Assembly (NCBI GenBank): GCA_005406025.1
Contig: BGZK01001558.1
Span: 1-64,000, forward strand
Direction of reading: 5' to 3'
Length of the DNA stretch: 64,000 bases
Source of the DNA: Eumeta japonica
Taxonomy: Eukaryota > Arthropoda > Insecta > Lepidoptera > Psychidae
This document shows positions 46,301-53,860 of the stretch, one piece after another. The notes under the pieces are model-generated. The model was not told the DNA's origin. It saw only the letters and a list, made by a program, of their open reading frames with translations, and searched no databases. The translations under genes and the position numbers were made by a program. Numbering within the stretch: the first letter of the stretch is position 1; every line of letters begins with the position of its first letter.

Positions 46301-49300
46301 AATGGAAATATTGGTAGTTGTTCGAGTTTTTGTTTTTATAACTTAGTCGAGGGGCAAATAAGCAGGCGAGTCATCACACAGATGGCATTACCGCGCCCAT
46401 GGATATTCGCAATCCCAGAGGAGTCACCAATATATCGCTGGTTGCTAGAGAAGGAATACGATATCTAATGGCAAGGAATCGGTTTGATGGAGTGGGCTAC
46501 CGGAACTTTCATTCATTGGACGAAACGTAATAGTGGAAGTTGATACTTCACATCCGTATACTAAGAAAAGTTTGTATTTCACTGTTTGAGCCGGACCATT
46601 TTTGTGTTCCAGCCAAGAATCATTAATTAGTGTGGTTCCACCACACTAATAAAAAAAAATATATCTTGATTGAAAAGCGAAGAATTTTGTAGCGATCATT
46701 TTTCATTTCTTATGGCGTATAAAAGCCCTTAAACGTTGACATTGTAATATAAACTCGAAATAACTTTTGGATTTTATGATCCTTCAGTTTAATATTTTCA
46801 ACTTTTTTCATTGTTCAGAAAATTACATTGAATTATACAAGCCCGCTTTAAATCGATTGATTCCGTTAACACGTAACGTTGCCCAAAAATGTCCATTTAA
46901 TAATTTTAATAATAGTTTTTGTATTTTCTGATCAAATTCTTAAAAATCAAATTGTTTCTTGTTCTGAAAAAAGTTGTGTAAAAAGCTGAGAAGACCGTTG
47001 AAATTCGTGGATTAGTTTGAAATGTATCTATAAAAAATATAGCAATTTTTTTTTAATTTTTTTATGTGTACTGCTTTTAAACTCTGACAATTTTAAGCTC
47101 GAAGTGAAATGAAACTAGTTTTCCTCATAAAATAATTAAATAAATAACTATAAAGATACAACAATTTTTCTCTGACGTCTCTGTATGTAGATTTATTATT
47201 TTGAAATATATTATGTGCTTTTTTCTTTCAGGACTCTAAAATATTAGAAAAAATAAATGAATGCCTATTATACGTAGAATCTTTACGCAAAAAAAACGAA
47301 TATCCACAAGTGAAAGAAATATGGGACCGCTTTGAATACATGAAGTAAGTTTTATTAATTTTCGTTCTCGTTTAAGACAGAACTGATAAAGTGACAAGAG
47401 TGATGTGGGACTAAACTATTCTTTCAGACTGTCTCCCGTTCGCTTCCGGCCATTCGAAGTTATAGACCTGGATAGAGGAGTGTATAATACGGTAATTGTT
47501 GAGAAAATACTTTTTATCTTAATGTCCTTAGGGGCATGATTCAGAACCTAACGGCGATCCATAACGAACAGGCATAAATAAAAAATAAACGTCTGCACGG
47601 TGGTGCGTTTGTTTGTTCTGTTAATGGAACGAAGTACCTTAACGTGGCTTGCTGGAGGTGTTAGTTGCTCAAAATCGTCACGTAACTAAAAAAATATGCC
47701 TATGGCGCTCACTCTCTCCCACTCTCTGTCTCTTTCTAACACATCTAACAACAGGCAGGATTTGATTACACTATAATTTACAATTTTTCTTTAAATGAAC
47801 ATTTTTCTTAAAATATTGAACTTGGCTCTCATTTCACATTTATGTTTTGATGGAACATGAATTTTTTATAGGTATTTATACATAACAAAATGGTTTTGTT
47901 AAATGGTTTTTGTTGGTACTATATGGATATAATTGAAGGTACTTGGATCTTTGATTGGATTTTAAAGAAAAGTAAGGGTGGTATTCCATTAGTTATATAT
48001 GAAAGCCTTAAAATCCACATAAACACCAGCTGTCATCAATTTTGATTGGTGATTCTCACATTACAGGCACTATAAGTAAGTGTTCCTAATATAATCAATA
48101 AAATGAAAAGTTACATTATAATGATAAAAAATTTACTAATTTCTGGAATATTATTCCTTCGTATTTACCCAACTACCTATCTGGATGTCGAACTAGAACT
48201 TTCTAGATCATCTGGGACTGGGTTAGAGTTTTGTTCTATAGGTCAGTCTCTTTGCTAGACACGCTAATTAATTGAGTAACGTGGGGCAGCACCCGCGCGC
48301 CGTATTTTTTTATTCAGTATTTTTTATTTATAATTTGCAGTTCACCCTTTTATACATAATTTTCATTAAAAGAATATTTTCTTTAAAATATAAAATAAAA
48401 GTCTATAATTTAAGTCTTTAGCTTGCAATATTTGCATTAAAAATTATAAAAATTAAATATACAGATTTTATTTAAAATTACATTCGGAGTTGAGAGAAAA
48501 CCCTTTGTACCTGACGTGGGGCCCACGACAGCACACTTATTTTTTGTTTACTTTGATCCAAACTCTGGATTTTATAGTTATCATAAAACCCGTTCGCGTA
48601 GAAACGAAGAATGAATACCACCGCCGACCACATAATCTAATCTTATATCTTAAACTCTTGAAGCTTTAAAGCTGAATATAGATAAAACAAATAGTGGCTT
48701 TCTAAACAATTACTCTAGCAAAGTCTAGTGACTATTAGATTTATGCGTGGCTATATACAACAAAATTAACACAGGTTTTAATTATACATAATAACTTTGT
48801 GCACCCTTAATTCTAATGTGTATATGTTGTTTAAATTTATCAGTGAGAAAATCATGCTAAACACATAGTTATGAGTTGCAAATATAGTTTCCTTGCGATT
48901 CTTAATTTCTGTCATCAACACAAATGACACGTACAAACGACTAAAAATCCATCACCACGAGGTCAGTGACGAAAAAATAAATAAAAATCGTATGATGGAT
49001 AATTAGCGAATTTCAACTAATTCTAGACAGATGCGATCATGCGTTTTCAATCACAATTAGTTGTTGTTTAAACCCTTTATTCATAGATAATAATGAAATT
49101 AAATAAGAAGTTGGTCATCAGCTGTTGTCGGAAATCCATGTAAGGGTAATGTTAAATGTTACTTTTCCTACTGACTTTTGATACAACGACTGTAGTTTCT
49201 TTAGAAAAAAATTATAAAATGGTGGAGATGATGTTTACACAGTGTAGCATTTTCAATTATTTTTTTCAAATTTGCTTGCATATTTTTTTTAGATTTGTTC

Positions 49301-49402
49301 TTCAGTAGAGATTTTAATTTATTATATCTGCTGTCATATTAATTTCAGTTGATCGGAGTTCTATCCATTTATTTAGTGCTACTCATTCAATTGGAGCCGT
49401 GA
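28069..49402 (+). CDS. Gustatory receptor family protein, 9 exons, 406 aa (copy 2)
   Basis: Spliced coding sequence: 28069-28306, 29134-29312, 29592-29727, 34755-34892, 45799-45978, 46093-46211, 47232-47344, 47428-47491, 49349-49402. The total is again 1,221 bases with GT/AG borders and no stop or frameshift, so both paralogues look functional despite large transposon insertions in introns. The seven hydrophobic segments lie at the same places as in copy 1, and the C-terminus ends IYLVLLIQLEP. About 65 of 406 residues differ from copy 1, clustered around the three predicted extracellular loops, which suggests a changed ligand range. The gene is predicted to sit in chemosensory neuron membranes as a tastant-gated channel subunit. 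Intron 4 is about 10.9 kb, swollen by a Helitron. Confidence 0.86.
28307..29133 (+). other. Receptor 2, intron 1
   Basis: The first 100 bases are nearly identical to copy 1, then similarity drops sharply. Nothing else is recognised. Confidence 0.6.
29134..29312 (+). CDS. Receptor 2, exon 2 (residues 80-139)
   Basis: Acceptor TTTACAG, donor GTAAGT. Extracellular loop 1 reads LSTHIDKSFSFKMLNF, largely unlike copy 1, whereas YGTLW and YFCKYTQCVKE are kept. An open frame continues past the donor for a further 144 codons by chance, across intron 2 and exon 3. Confidence 0.86.
29592..29727 (+). CDS. Receptor 2, exon 3 (residues 140-184)
   Basis: Begins LKDLNCSNEMIRKK after TTTTCCAG and encodes segment 3; donor GTAATT as in copy 1. 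Nine residues differ, all in the last sixteen. Confidence 0.82.
29728..31720. other. Receptor 2, intron 3, left part
   Basis: AT-rich, with little clear similarity to copy 1 intron 3. A short GC-richer patch at 30,950-31,020 may be a repeat. No gene is supported. Confidence 0.45.
31725..32440 (+). repeat. Dispersed lepidopteran-type repeat in intron 3
   Basis: It starts with ACTTGAAATACGTCATAAC and CCACCCGTTCATAAG, continues with a block ending TGAACATGCGCAAACAGAACC (32,105-32,130), also present at 59,660-59,690, and ends in an AT-rich tail after a conserved CGCAGCCCGTAAATTGCG patch. The two shared blocks in the same order show a common element of at least 400 bases. Confidence 0.6.
33050..34570 (+). 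pseudogene. Decayed non-LTR reverse transcriptase (copy 2 counterpart)
   Basis: Broken translation includes IIGKVYAKIVIEIIVKDTEK near 33,510, a PMPNITPIHEW block near 33,640, INFMDSCLYYLSDYE-like residues near 33,800-33,850, and a C-terminal stretch around 34,200-34,400. Order and place match 6,620-8,150. Frames are disrupted at different places in the two copies, as expected for independent decay after duplication. Confidence 0.75.
34755..34892 (+). CDS. Receptor 2, exon 4 (residues 185-230)
   Basis: Acceptor ATTTCAG, donor GTTTCG. Segment 4 reads ACYYIMYFIKTTIRAPFYF; loop sequence MSQLQIQSAELL follows. Confidence 0.86.
35560..36595 (+). pseudogene. Helitron N-terminal coding relic
   Basis: Several frames give fragments in Helitron order: a basic start near 35,570, IQDIQWILHGYTYLIPIFKT near 36,275, and RPYDAFKYSFMFLYGEDLHH at 36,537-36,597, which matches the family's YDxLxYPLLFPyGedG block. 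Numerous stops are present. Confidence 0.65.
36596..38415 (+). repeat. Helitron internal unit 1 (1,820 bp)
   Basis: First of three tandem units starting ATTTTAATGTTAAACAAATAG. It encodes relics of the Rep domain through helicase Walker B. It is the most damaged unit, with many one- or two-base deletions relative to the others, often in A, T or C runs. Its longest open frame is 37,442-37,741 (YVCKYANKESDMA, RYIDSDEAAW). Confidence 0.85.
38416..40257 (+). repeat. Helitron internal unit 2 (1,842 bp)
   Basis: Begins with the same junction, CGCAT|ATTTTAATG, as the unit 2/unit 3 border. It contains DLFITFTCNSLW at 38,720-38,755, CTKKYPRSYLNETETGDYV near 39,105, and the tyrosine block at 39,280-39,580. 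Sequence differs from units 1 and 3 mostly by short indels and a few substitutions. Confidence 0.85.
40258..42109 (+). repeat. Helitron internal unit 3 (1,852 bp)
   Basis: The longest and best-preserved unit, with open frames 41,117-41,464 (tyrosine block to PQYITLTALFQLH) and 41,510-41,839 (LRMLLHDIREPISFADLKTI to TGTAHFALQLPFNIAEEQF). Here DLKTID is followed at once by the AHFALQLPF block, so the Walker A segment that normally lies between them has been deleted. Units 1 and 2 share the deletion. Confidence 0.85.
42110..42905 (+). pseudogene. Helitron helicase C-terminal relic
   Basis: After the last unit the translation continues with VNLPSECLNSLHVLGIP near 42,480, GSPIILPRNLNSPK near 42,550, LPNQFKRIQFPINLAYSFTI near 42,705, and KHTCFSHAQLYIACSRGEN at 42,816-42,872. 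These are the Helitron motifs before and including the FSHGQLYVALSR block. Frameshifts and stops interrupt it. Confidence 0.75.
42995..43695 (+). pseudogene. Truncated mariner transposase, private to copy 2
   Basis: An open frame from ATG at 43,061 reads DLRGEHFRNIILYDFKSNL, QQSLAWLRTAFGYEANARGL and FVMVDRPLM, the N-terminal helix-turn-helix half of a mariner-family transposase. After the stop, relics continue: MRRMIETDNHMTH, LTEVQKRTAALG, TGEETWI (first catalytic Asp changed to Glu) and ERSASERMISSF at about 43,650. The element then ends abruptly; the second and third catalytic blocks are missing. It lies directly beside the Helitron remains. Confidence 0.78.
43711..43768. repeat. TTTGTGAG-type tandem repeat
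   Basis: Five to seven imperfect repeats of GAGTTTGT/GGGTTTGT just past the mariner break, followed by what looks like another dispersed repeat (43,770-43,930). Confidence 0.7.
43942..44003. repeat. 28-bp near-perfect hairpin
   Basis: The arms 43,942-43,969 and 43,976-44,003 are complementary with a single mismatch and a 6-base loop (TGTTTT). There are no features of a transposon end around it. Confidence 0.75.
44491..44512. repeat. AT microsatellite
   Basis: About eleven AT repeats in intron 4 of receptor 2; copy 1 has a T run at the equivalent place. Confidence 0.85.
44595..44800. repeat. GC-rich block conserved in intron 4 (copy 2)
   Basis: Counterpart of 13,761-13,985, beginning AACAGCCGTGCATAGCGCGG and containing CTGATGCACGCTCAGGATAC. 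Open frames differ between the copies, so coding is unlikely. Confidence 0.5.
44801..45798. other. Receptor 2 intron 4, right end
   Basis: Non-coding. The last 100 bases before exon 5 align with copy 1; the rest is AT-rich with a repeat-like patch at 44,980-45,160. Nothing gene-like. Confidence 0.45.
45799..45978 (+). CDS. Receptor 2, exon 5 (residues 231-290)
   Basis: Acceptor TTTACAG, donor GTTAGT. Residues Glu231, Gln241 and Ser258 are the only differences from copy 1 in 60. Confidence 0.86.
46093..46211 (+). CDS. Receptor 2, exon 6 (residues 291-330)
   Basis: Acceptor TTTTACAG, donor GTAAGA. Extracellular loop 3 reads NDWGVNYIKESVYHVV; segment 6 is identical to copy 1. Confidence 0.86.
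46360..46640 (+). repeat. Dispersed repeat fragment in intron 6 (copy 2)
   Basis: Counterpart of 14,745-15,000, with GGAACTTTCATTCATTGGAC. Present in both copies, so older than the duplication. Confidence 0.6.
47232..47344 (+). CDS. Receptor 2, exon 7 (residues 331-367)
   Basis: Acceptor CTTTCAG, donor GTAAGT. Third intracellular loop; six substitutions in its first half, several adding lysine, then NEYPQVKEIWDRFEYMK unchanged. Confidence 0.86.
47428..47491 (+). CDS. Receptor 2, exon 8 (residues 368-389)
   Basis: Protein identical to copy 1 (SPVRFRPFEVIDLDRGVYNT), two silent changes. Donor GTAATT. Confidence 0.86.
47492..49348. other. Receptor 2 intron 8
   Basis: Aligns with copy 1 intron 8 apart from the insertion at 47,748-48,240. 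No gene is seen. Confidence 0.55.
47748..48240. mobile_element. Insertion of about 490 bp private to copy 2
   Basis: Copy 1 has one GTCTCTTTGTAAGACAC; copy 2 has GTCTCTTTCTAACACA before and GTCTCTTTGCTAGACAC after the extra sequence. This looks like an imperfect target-site duplication of about 16 bases, typical of LINE- or SINE-type insertion. The insert has no recognisable coding. Confidence 0.5.
49349..49402 (+). CDS. Receptor 2, exon 9 (residues 390-406 and stop)
   Basis: Membrane segment 7 with the Tyr-x5-Gln signature and a Pro as last residue, then TGA. A canonical AATAAA at 49,532-49,537 is a plausible polyadenylation signal. Confidence 0.86.
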   Translation: MIGVLSIYLVLLIQLEP

Positions 49403-50470
49403 AAATTGCAAGTTCTTCTTCACACTTGAGGTGATTATTAGTCATGCACTAGTGAGTATCACGTTTAATGTTTCACATAATATTGTATAGACGCAAGAAA
49501 CTCTAATAGGCGAAGTCTTGAATATGTATTGAATAAAACAATTGTATTGGCGTGTCGCTTGCATTGATGTATTGAATGTATTTGAAGCTTTAGATCATTA
49601 AATATTTAGAAAAGCTTTTTCATGTTTTTCATTATACATCCTTTCAACATATGCAAAACGATGACCTTTTGAAGCCTTATATCCTCTGTCCGCCCGCCCC
49701 TTATTTAACTTAAACATATAAATAATATAGGAATTTGGCATGCCGCCATTCCGTTCCATTCAGTGTGTGAAATAGAAAAAAAAATTAAGCGTTTTTTAAC
49801 TATCTTTGCAATTGGTTGCTAATGTTTGATTTTTTTGTCATCTACCGATATAACAGAATATGTATATTCAATACTCAGCTGACAAAACGAACCATGAAGC
49901 TACTAAAACACTTGACTGATGCACTTGAAATTCATTACTGATCGCATTTGGATTATTAATGTAATGACAGCTAGAAAACGTCGAACACTGGAATTTTTGT
50001 ATATACGTAGGTTATATTGAAAATTTCTGGAAGTCGCCATTTGTAATAAGGACATTAAATAACAATTACAACTATTGAAAGCTTTGAGATTTTTTATTGT
50101 GATACCTTATTGAAACTTGTGTACCGGCATTACGATGAATTTAAGTATATATTGTATTCGCGCCCTAATTGTTTACGATCTTCGCTGTAGCCTAAGTCAC
50201 CAAGAAAATTGCCAGAGATTTGATTTAAACTATTGTGGAGAAAAAATTAAGCCTTATTATTATTGGCATTTGCTGATGATAATCCTCGTATTTCTGGGTA
50301 CTCCTGGTTTAGTAAATTGTAACTTGATCATTTCTTTGATGATTTACGTAGTCTAGAAATTAATCAATAAATTAATGTTCATGCTGTACGACAACTCATT
50401 GAAACTACCTGAAATTATTTGAGAATAATTTTGTAATCTAATGATATTAGGAAGAGCAGAGTGCATATAA
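49403..50470. other. 3' flank of receptor 2
   Basis: Begins like the copy 1 flank and carries AATAAA at 49,532-49,537. From about 49,780 to 50,400 it has sequence not seen in copy 1, including a 79-codon open frame (50,117-50,356) with one hydrophobic stretch; I cannot assign it and it may be chance. Confidence 0.4.
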
Positions 50471-50884
50471 TTTTACATTTACATCTGAAGATTCGAAAGT
50501 TTTGTACTTTATGAATACCGCACAACTTAACGGATGACCAGAAACAACTGCGCGATGTGATAAAAAAATATAACGGAGGACGGTCATTGGCTGTATACAA
50601 CTTAGTCACAGGTAATGAGAGCTGCGTGTACTTCTTGTAACATGAAAGAAAAATCCAATCAGCAGTATTGGTCTTTCCATTTGAAGATGTGCCGACGCAA
50701 GACAAAGAAACAAAAGCATTTGCTAAAACAAACGGTTGCTTCTTTTTTGAATAAATTAGGACATTATACTACAATATCACTTGAAAACCAAGAGGAGTTA
50801 TCAGCATAGTAGTAAAAGAATTAACTAGGGTTTACGAATAATTTCGAGAAAAATATCCATTCACACATATGGCTAAGTAATTAA

Positions 50885-51832
50885 CCCTAGATAGATAACC
50901 TTATTTTACCATGCACTAAAGATAACCTACATCGGTTCGACGTGTGCATAATCAGTCTACCCCAATTTCAAAATTTTGCTAATAAATAGTATTACAAGAG
51001 CTTTTATTTGTATTATTGACTTAAGAGGTTACAGAATAAATGAAAAATATATATTTTTAAGTATGAATTTATTACAAAAATTTGAAAAAACCAAACAACG
51101 TCAGTAATAAATAGGCTGAAGCATTATATCGGATCATAAAGGCATTTATTCATCCGAGTAGGGCCTTTCGATGTCCGTATGATATTACAAGCGGATACCC
51201 TGCTACACGTTCTTCCCTTTTTTGCCGTCCAGCGATGACCATCTTTATCTCGAAGACTTTGATGCTGTGGTACAATAACATAATTTGGTACATCGGGCGG
51301 AAGGCTTACAGAAGGCAGAGCTCCAGGATCATTTTCAGTATTTGGCGATTGTGATATTGTGGAAACCTCGCAGTCCTCGCCGTCACTTTGAACATCATCC
51401 TGCAACAAGGTATCTTCAATTTCGTTATTGGACTCCAGAGTCTCTTCATCACTTGTTTCCAGCAATAGCCGAGATATTTCACCATCTTCGATTCGTCTAT
51501 GTGACGCCATATTACTGCTATTTTATTATGACCTTAAACCAACAAAAGAACTTATAAATATAAGCACATTTATCATAATAAAACTCATACAAACAACCTC
51601 TCATTCTAGACCAAAAAGTTGCACTAAAGATAACCATACGTCACTTCGACGTATGGTAGGTAAATATTGGCGAAAGTGTTGCACTTACCTGAGTGACAGA
51701 GGTGTCCGCGGCAAGCTCCACGCGCCAACTGAGATGGCGGGAACGGACAGTGCCGTGCCGCGTCACATTATCGAATTATATCGATATTTGAAAATTGGAC
51801 ACGTCGCATCGACGTAGGTTATCTTTCTAGGG
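50885..51832 (-). mobile_element. Internally deleted piggyBac-like element (948 bp)
   Basis: Ends CCCTAGATAGATAACC (50,885-50,900) and GGTTATCTTTCTAGGG (51,817-51,832) are 16-bp inverted repeats with one mismatch, flanked on both sides by the TTAA target that piggyBac elements duplicate. A sub-terminal motif, AAGATAACC followed by a TCGACG-type block, recurs at 50,921-50,945, at 51,626-51,650 and inverted at the right end. It keeps only the N-terminal transposase frame, so it is non-autonomous. Confidence 0.9.
51124..51510 (-). CDS. Truncated piggyBac-like transposase N-terminus (128 aa)
   Basis: The protein starts MASHRRIEDGEISRLLLETS, is very acidic for about 60 residues, then has RDKDGHRWTAKKGRTCSRVS and NIIRTSKGPT. 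This is the N-terminal layout of piggyBac transposases: an acidic region, then a G-x-W block and NIVR-x-x-GP. The catalytic DDD core and the C-terminal cysteine-rich domain are absent because of an internal deletion after residue ~120. The frame is intact, suggesting the element is young, or that the deletion product was made from an active copy. It could not transpose alone. Confidence 0.8.
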   Translation of the reverse strand: MASHRRIEDGEISRLLLETSDEETLESNNEIEDTLLQDDVQSDGEDCEVSTISQSPNTENDPGALPSVSLPPDVPNYVIVPQHQSLRDKDGHRWTAKKGRTCSRVSACNIIRTSKGPTRMNKCLYDPI

Positions 51833-52040
51833 TTAATGAGTTATTGAAGACCTCAAATATATAACTAATAACACTTCCGTCATACAGTCCGTGCCTTGCA
51901 CGTTCTAACTTTTCCTATTTCCGAAAATTAATGAAAAGTTTAGAAGCATACGACTTACACGCCTCGAAGCGGCGATCAATGCCTTCCAAGGGGCGATTGA
52001 AGACATCCCTGAAAAGAATGGGTTGAATGCTTTTTACAAT

Positions 52041-52455
52041 AGCAATTCTTACGATAGCAACATTTTTACAATAACAAAATACATTTTTTTACAATAACAA
52101 AAGACAATCCGTGTATAAATAGTGAAAACATATATTTCGAAAAACCAAAAATATATCATAAACATAATAAATGGTCTTATTAATTAGAATCCAGAAGTTT
52201 TCAGCTTTGCCCACGTAACGGGCCAAGGAAAATATTTTTTTAGAGAATGTTTTTAACAAAAACACACTCGCTGGTTTTTACTGAGTTATTCTAAATATAA
52301 TAAAATTCAAATTTCCCTTCATCTTTTTCCAATAGAAAAATTAAATTATTTTATTCATTAAAAAAATATTTATAATGAAGACATTGTCATGCAATTTTGT
52401 ACAATTTCAAATGTTGAATATAACTAGAAGAATGATTTAAAAAACTTTGAATGGT
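52041..52455. other. AT-rich spacer
   Basis: Nothing recognised between the two mariner relics. Confidence 0.4.
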
Positions 52456-53200
52456 CTTCAAAGATTCCCTTTCTAAACCGAGTTTGACGGGCGAAGAAAG
52501 ACCTGGCACCCTTTAACGCTTGTTGCAGAAGAAAACGAATTGGAAGTGAAAAATTTGATTTGAGACGAATTATATATGAAACGATTTAATACATTAGTTT
52601 GGGTATGTGAATTTTACAGTCGAACCTTCACGTAAGGAGTTTTACGCTTAGTACCACACAATTTAACGCAGGCTTCGAAGCAGGTTCGGGTGGAAAGATG
52701 CCGTGATATGATAACAAAATTTAAGGCGGACTCCTCTTAGAGCATTTACGATATTACTATACGTGCTATGAATTTTGAATTTATCAGCATGATTTAGGAA
52801 CGAAGCAAAATGGACATTTATCTTTAAATTAAAAACAATCCATTCTGAATTATATGGAACCGAATGGTTGTCAGAACTCTTCTACACATATGAGAAGAAA
52901 AAATCGACCTTCGAGGACTGTTGTTTCATAACGATAAACCTTTCACGTATCCGACACTCCTAACAAGGAGTTTTTAGATAGTACGCCGGTCGTAATTGCA
53001 GATCGCTCTCTTAACTGTTCCGATTTGACATATTGTGACTTTTTTGTTGCCTAAATAATTAAATCAGTTCAAAGTAAAACAATTTTCATAATCGGAAGAT
53101 GTAATTGAGAAGACACTTGAAGAAGTGTCTGATATGGACTGGAAAATGTGTTTTAAAATATGAAAACGGAGAGTGTAGCGACGTAACATACCTAACTCTA
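52455..53200 (+). pseudogene. Another mariner transposase relic
   Basis: Ordered blocks in shifting frames: FKDSLSKPSLTGEERPGTL at 52,457-52,513, VPHNLTQASKQVRVERCRDM near 52,655, ITKFKADSS near 52,712, and a degraded DNAS-type block near 52,930. The PHNLTQ...RVxRCRDM wording is closer to the mellifera/irritans-like mariners than to the relic at 22 kb. All catalytic acids are lost or uncertain. Confidence 0.7.
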
Positions 53201-53559
53201 AAGTAAGAAAAATTATCCTTACTTCAATATGCACGAGCGCTGTAGATGGTGGTATCGAGGCACAAAGCTTCGCCTTGGGCGCCTAGCAATCAGATGCATG
53301 CAGAAATATTTCAGACAGGGTATGAATAGCTAAAATAATCTACCCAGTTTTACAATTGTTTCGACTGGTGGCCCAACGATGTTACCTACCTACCCAATCG
53401 AATCTCACTGTACGACGGATTTTTCTGGAAAATTCATATAATAGAAACAAAGTTTTCAAAAACAATTAGGTTAACTAACTTCAAATCTTTTGTAACGATT
53501 GCGACATTCGTTTAAAACATTGTCTATAACCTCGCAAAATACGCGTTTGTAATATTTTC

Positions 53560-53860
53560 AACACCTGTTTGCTTAATTGGCGTAAGTGTTAGTGACCCTA
53601 CTTGCTGTACTGGGGGCACAGGTTCGATTCTTACTCAAAACAAACACATATTTATTTGATTAAAAATTATTGTTTATATTACTTTCATTATTAGTCTAGG
53701 TATTTCTACGTATTACGTAAATATATTTACAAAAAAAAAAACTATATACGTGTATACAACACAATCTGATGCCCACAATACAAGTCAAGTTGCTTGGCTT
53801 GGGATCAGATAGTGCTGCGTAGGTGACGGAAGATAATATTATTAATACTGTGTTTTCTTT
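53560..53860 (+). repeat. tRNA-related SINE or SINE-like repeat
   Basis: A GGTTCGATTC box-B match at 53,623-53,632 follows a promoter-like stretch (AATTGGCGTAAGTGTTAGTG, then a GC-rich patch). The 3' part has CAATCTGATGCCCACAATAC and GCTTGGCTTGGGATCAGATA. I recall this combination as a common lepidopteran repeat. It is not a functional tRNA: the cloverleaf does not close. Confidence 0.6.

Larger units (their letters stand above)
25920..50815 (+). repeat. Segmental duplication, copy 2 (about 25 kb)
   Basis: Collinear with about 1,450-21,450. It is 5 kb longer mainly because of the Helitron in intron 4, offset by the loss or absence of the copy 1 insertions. Orientation is the same, so this is a direct tandem duplication with a 4.5-kb spacer. 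It carries one intact receptor gene. Confidence 0.9.
50470..52040 (+). pseudogene. Mariner relic, split by a piggyBac-like element
   Basis: The left part gives IPHNLTDDQKQLRDVIKKYN, LVTGNESCVYF (Asn for the first catalytic Asp), and LGHYTTISLENQEELSA near 50,755, as in mariner transposases. The piggyBac-like insert follows at 50,885-51,832. The C-terminal end continues at 51,870-52,030 with LFLFPKINEKFRSIRL, then LEAAINAFQGAIEDIP, the block after the third catalytic Asp. The second catalytic block is missing. The left part is shared with copy 1 (21,105-21,445). Confidence 0.7.

Noticed and set aside
50821..50836. A second piggyBac end at TTAACTAGGG
   Set aside because: It has the wrong base after TTAA and no partner end; the convincing ends are at 50,885 and 51,832.
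53600..53640. A functional tRNA gene
   Set aside because: Box B is present but acceptor and anticodon stems do not pair; the 3' sequence fits a SINE-like repeat.
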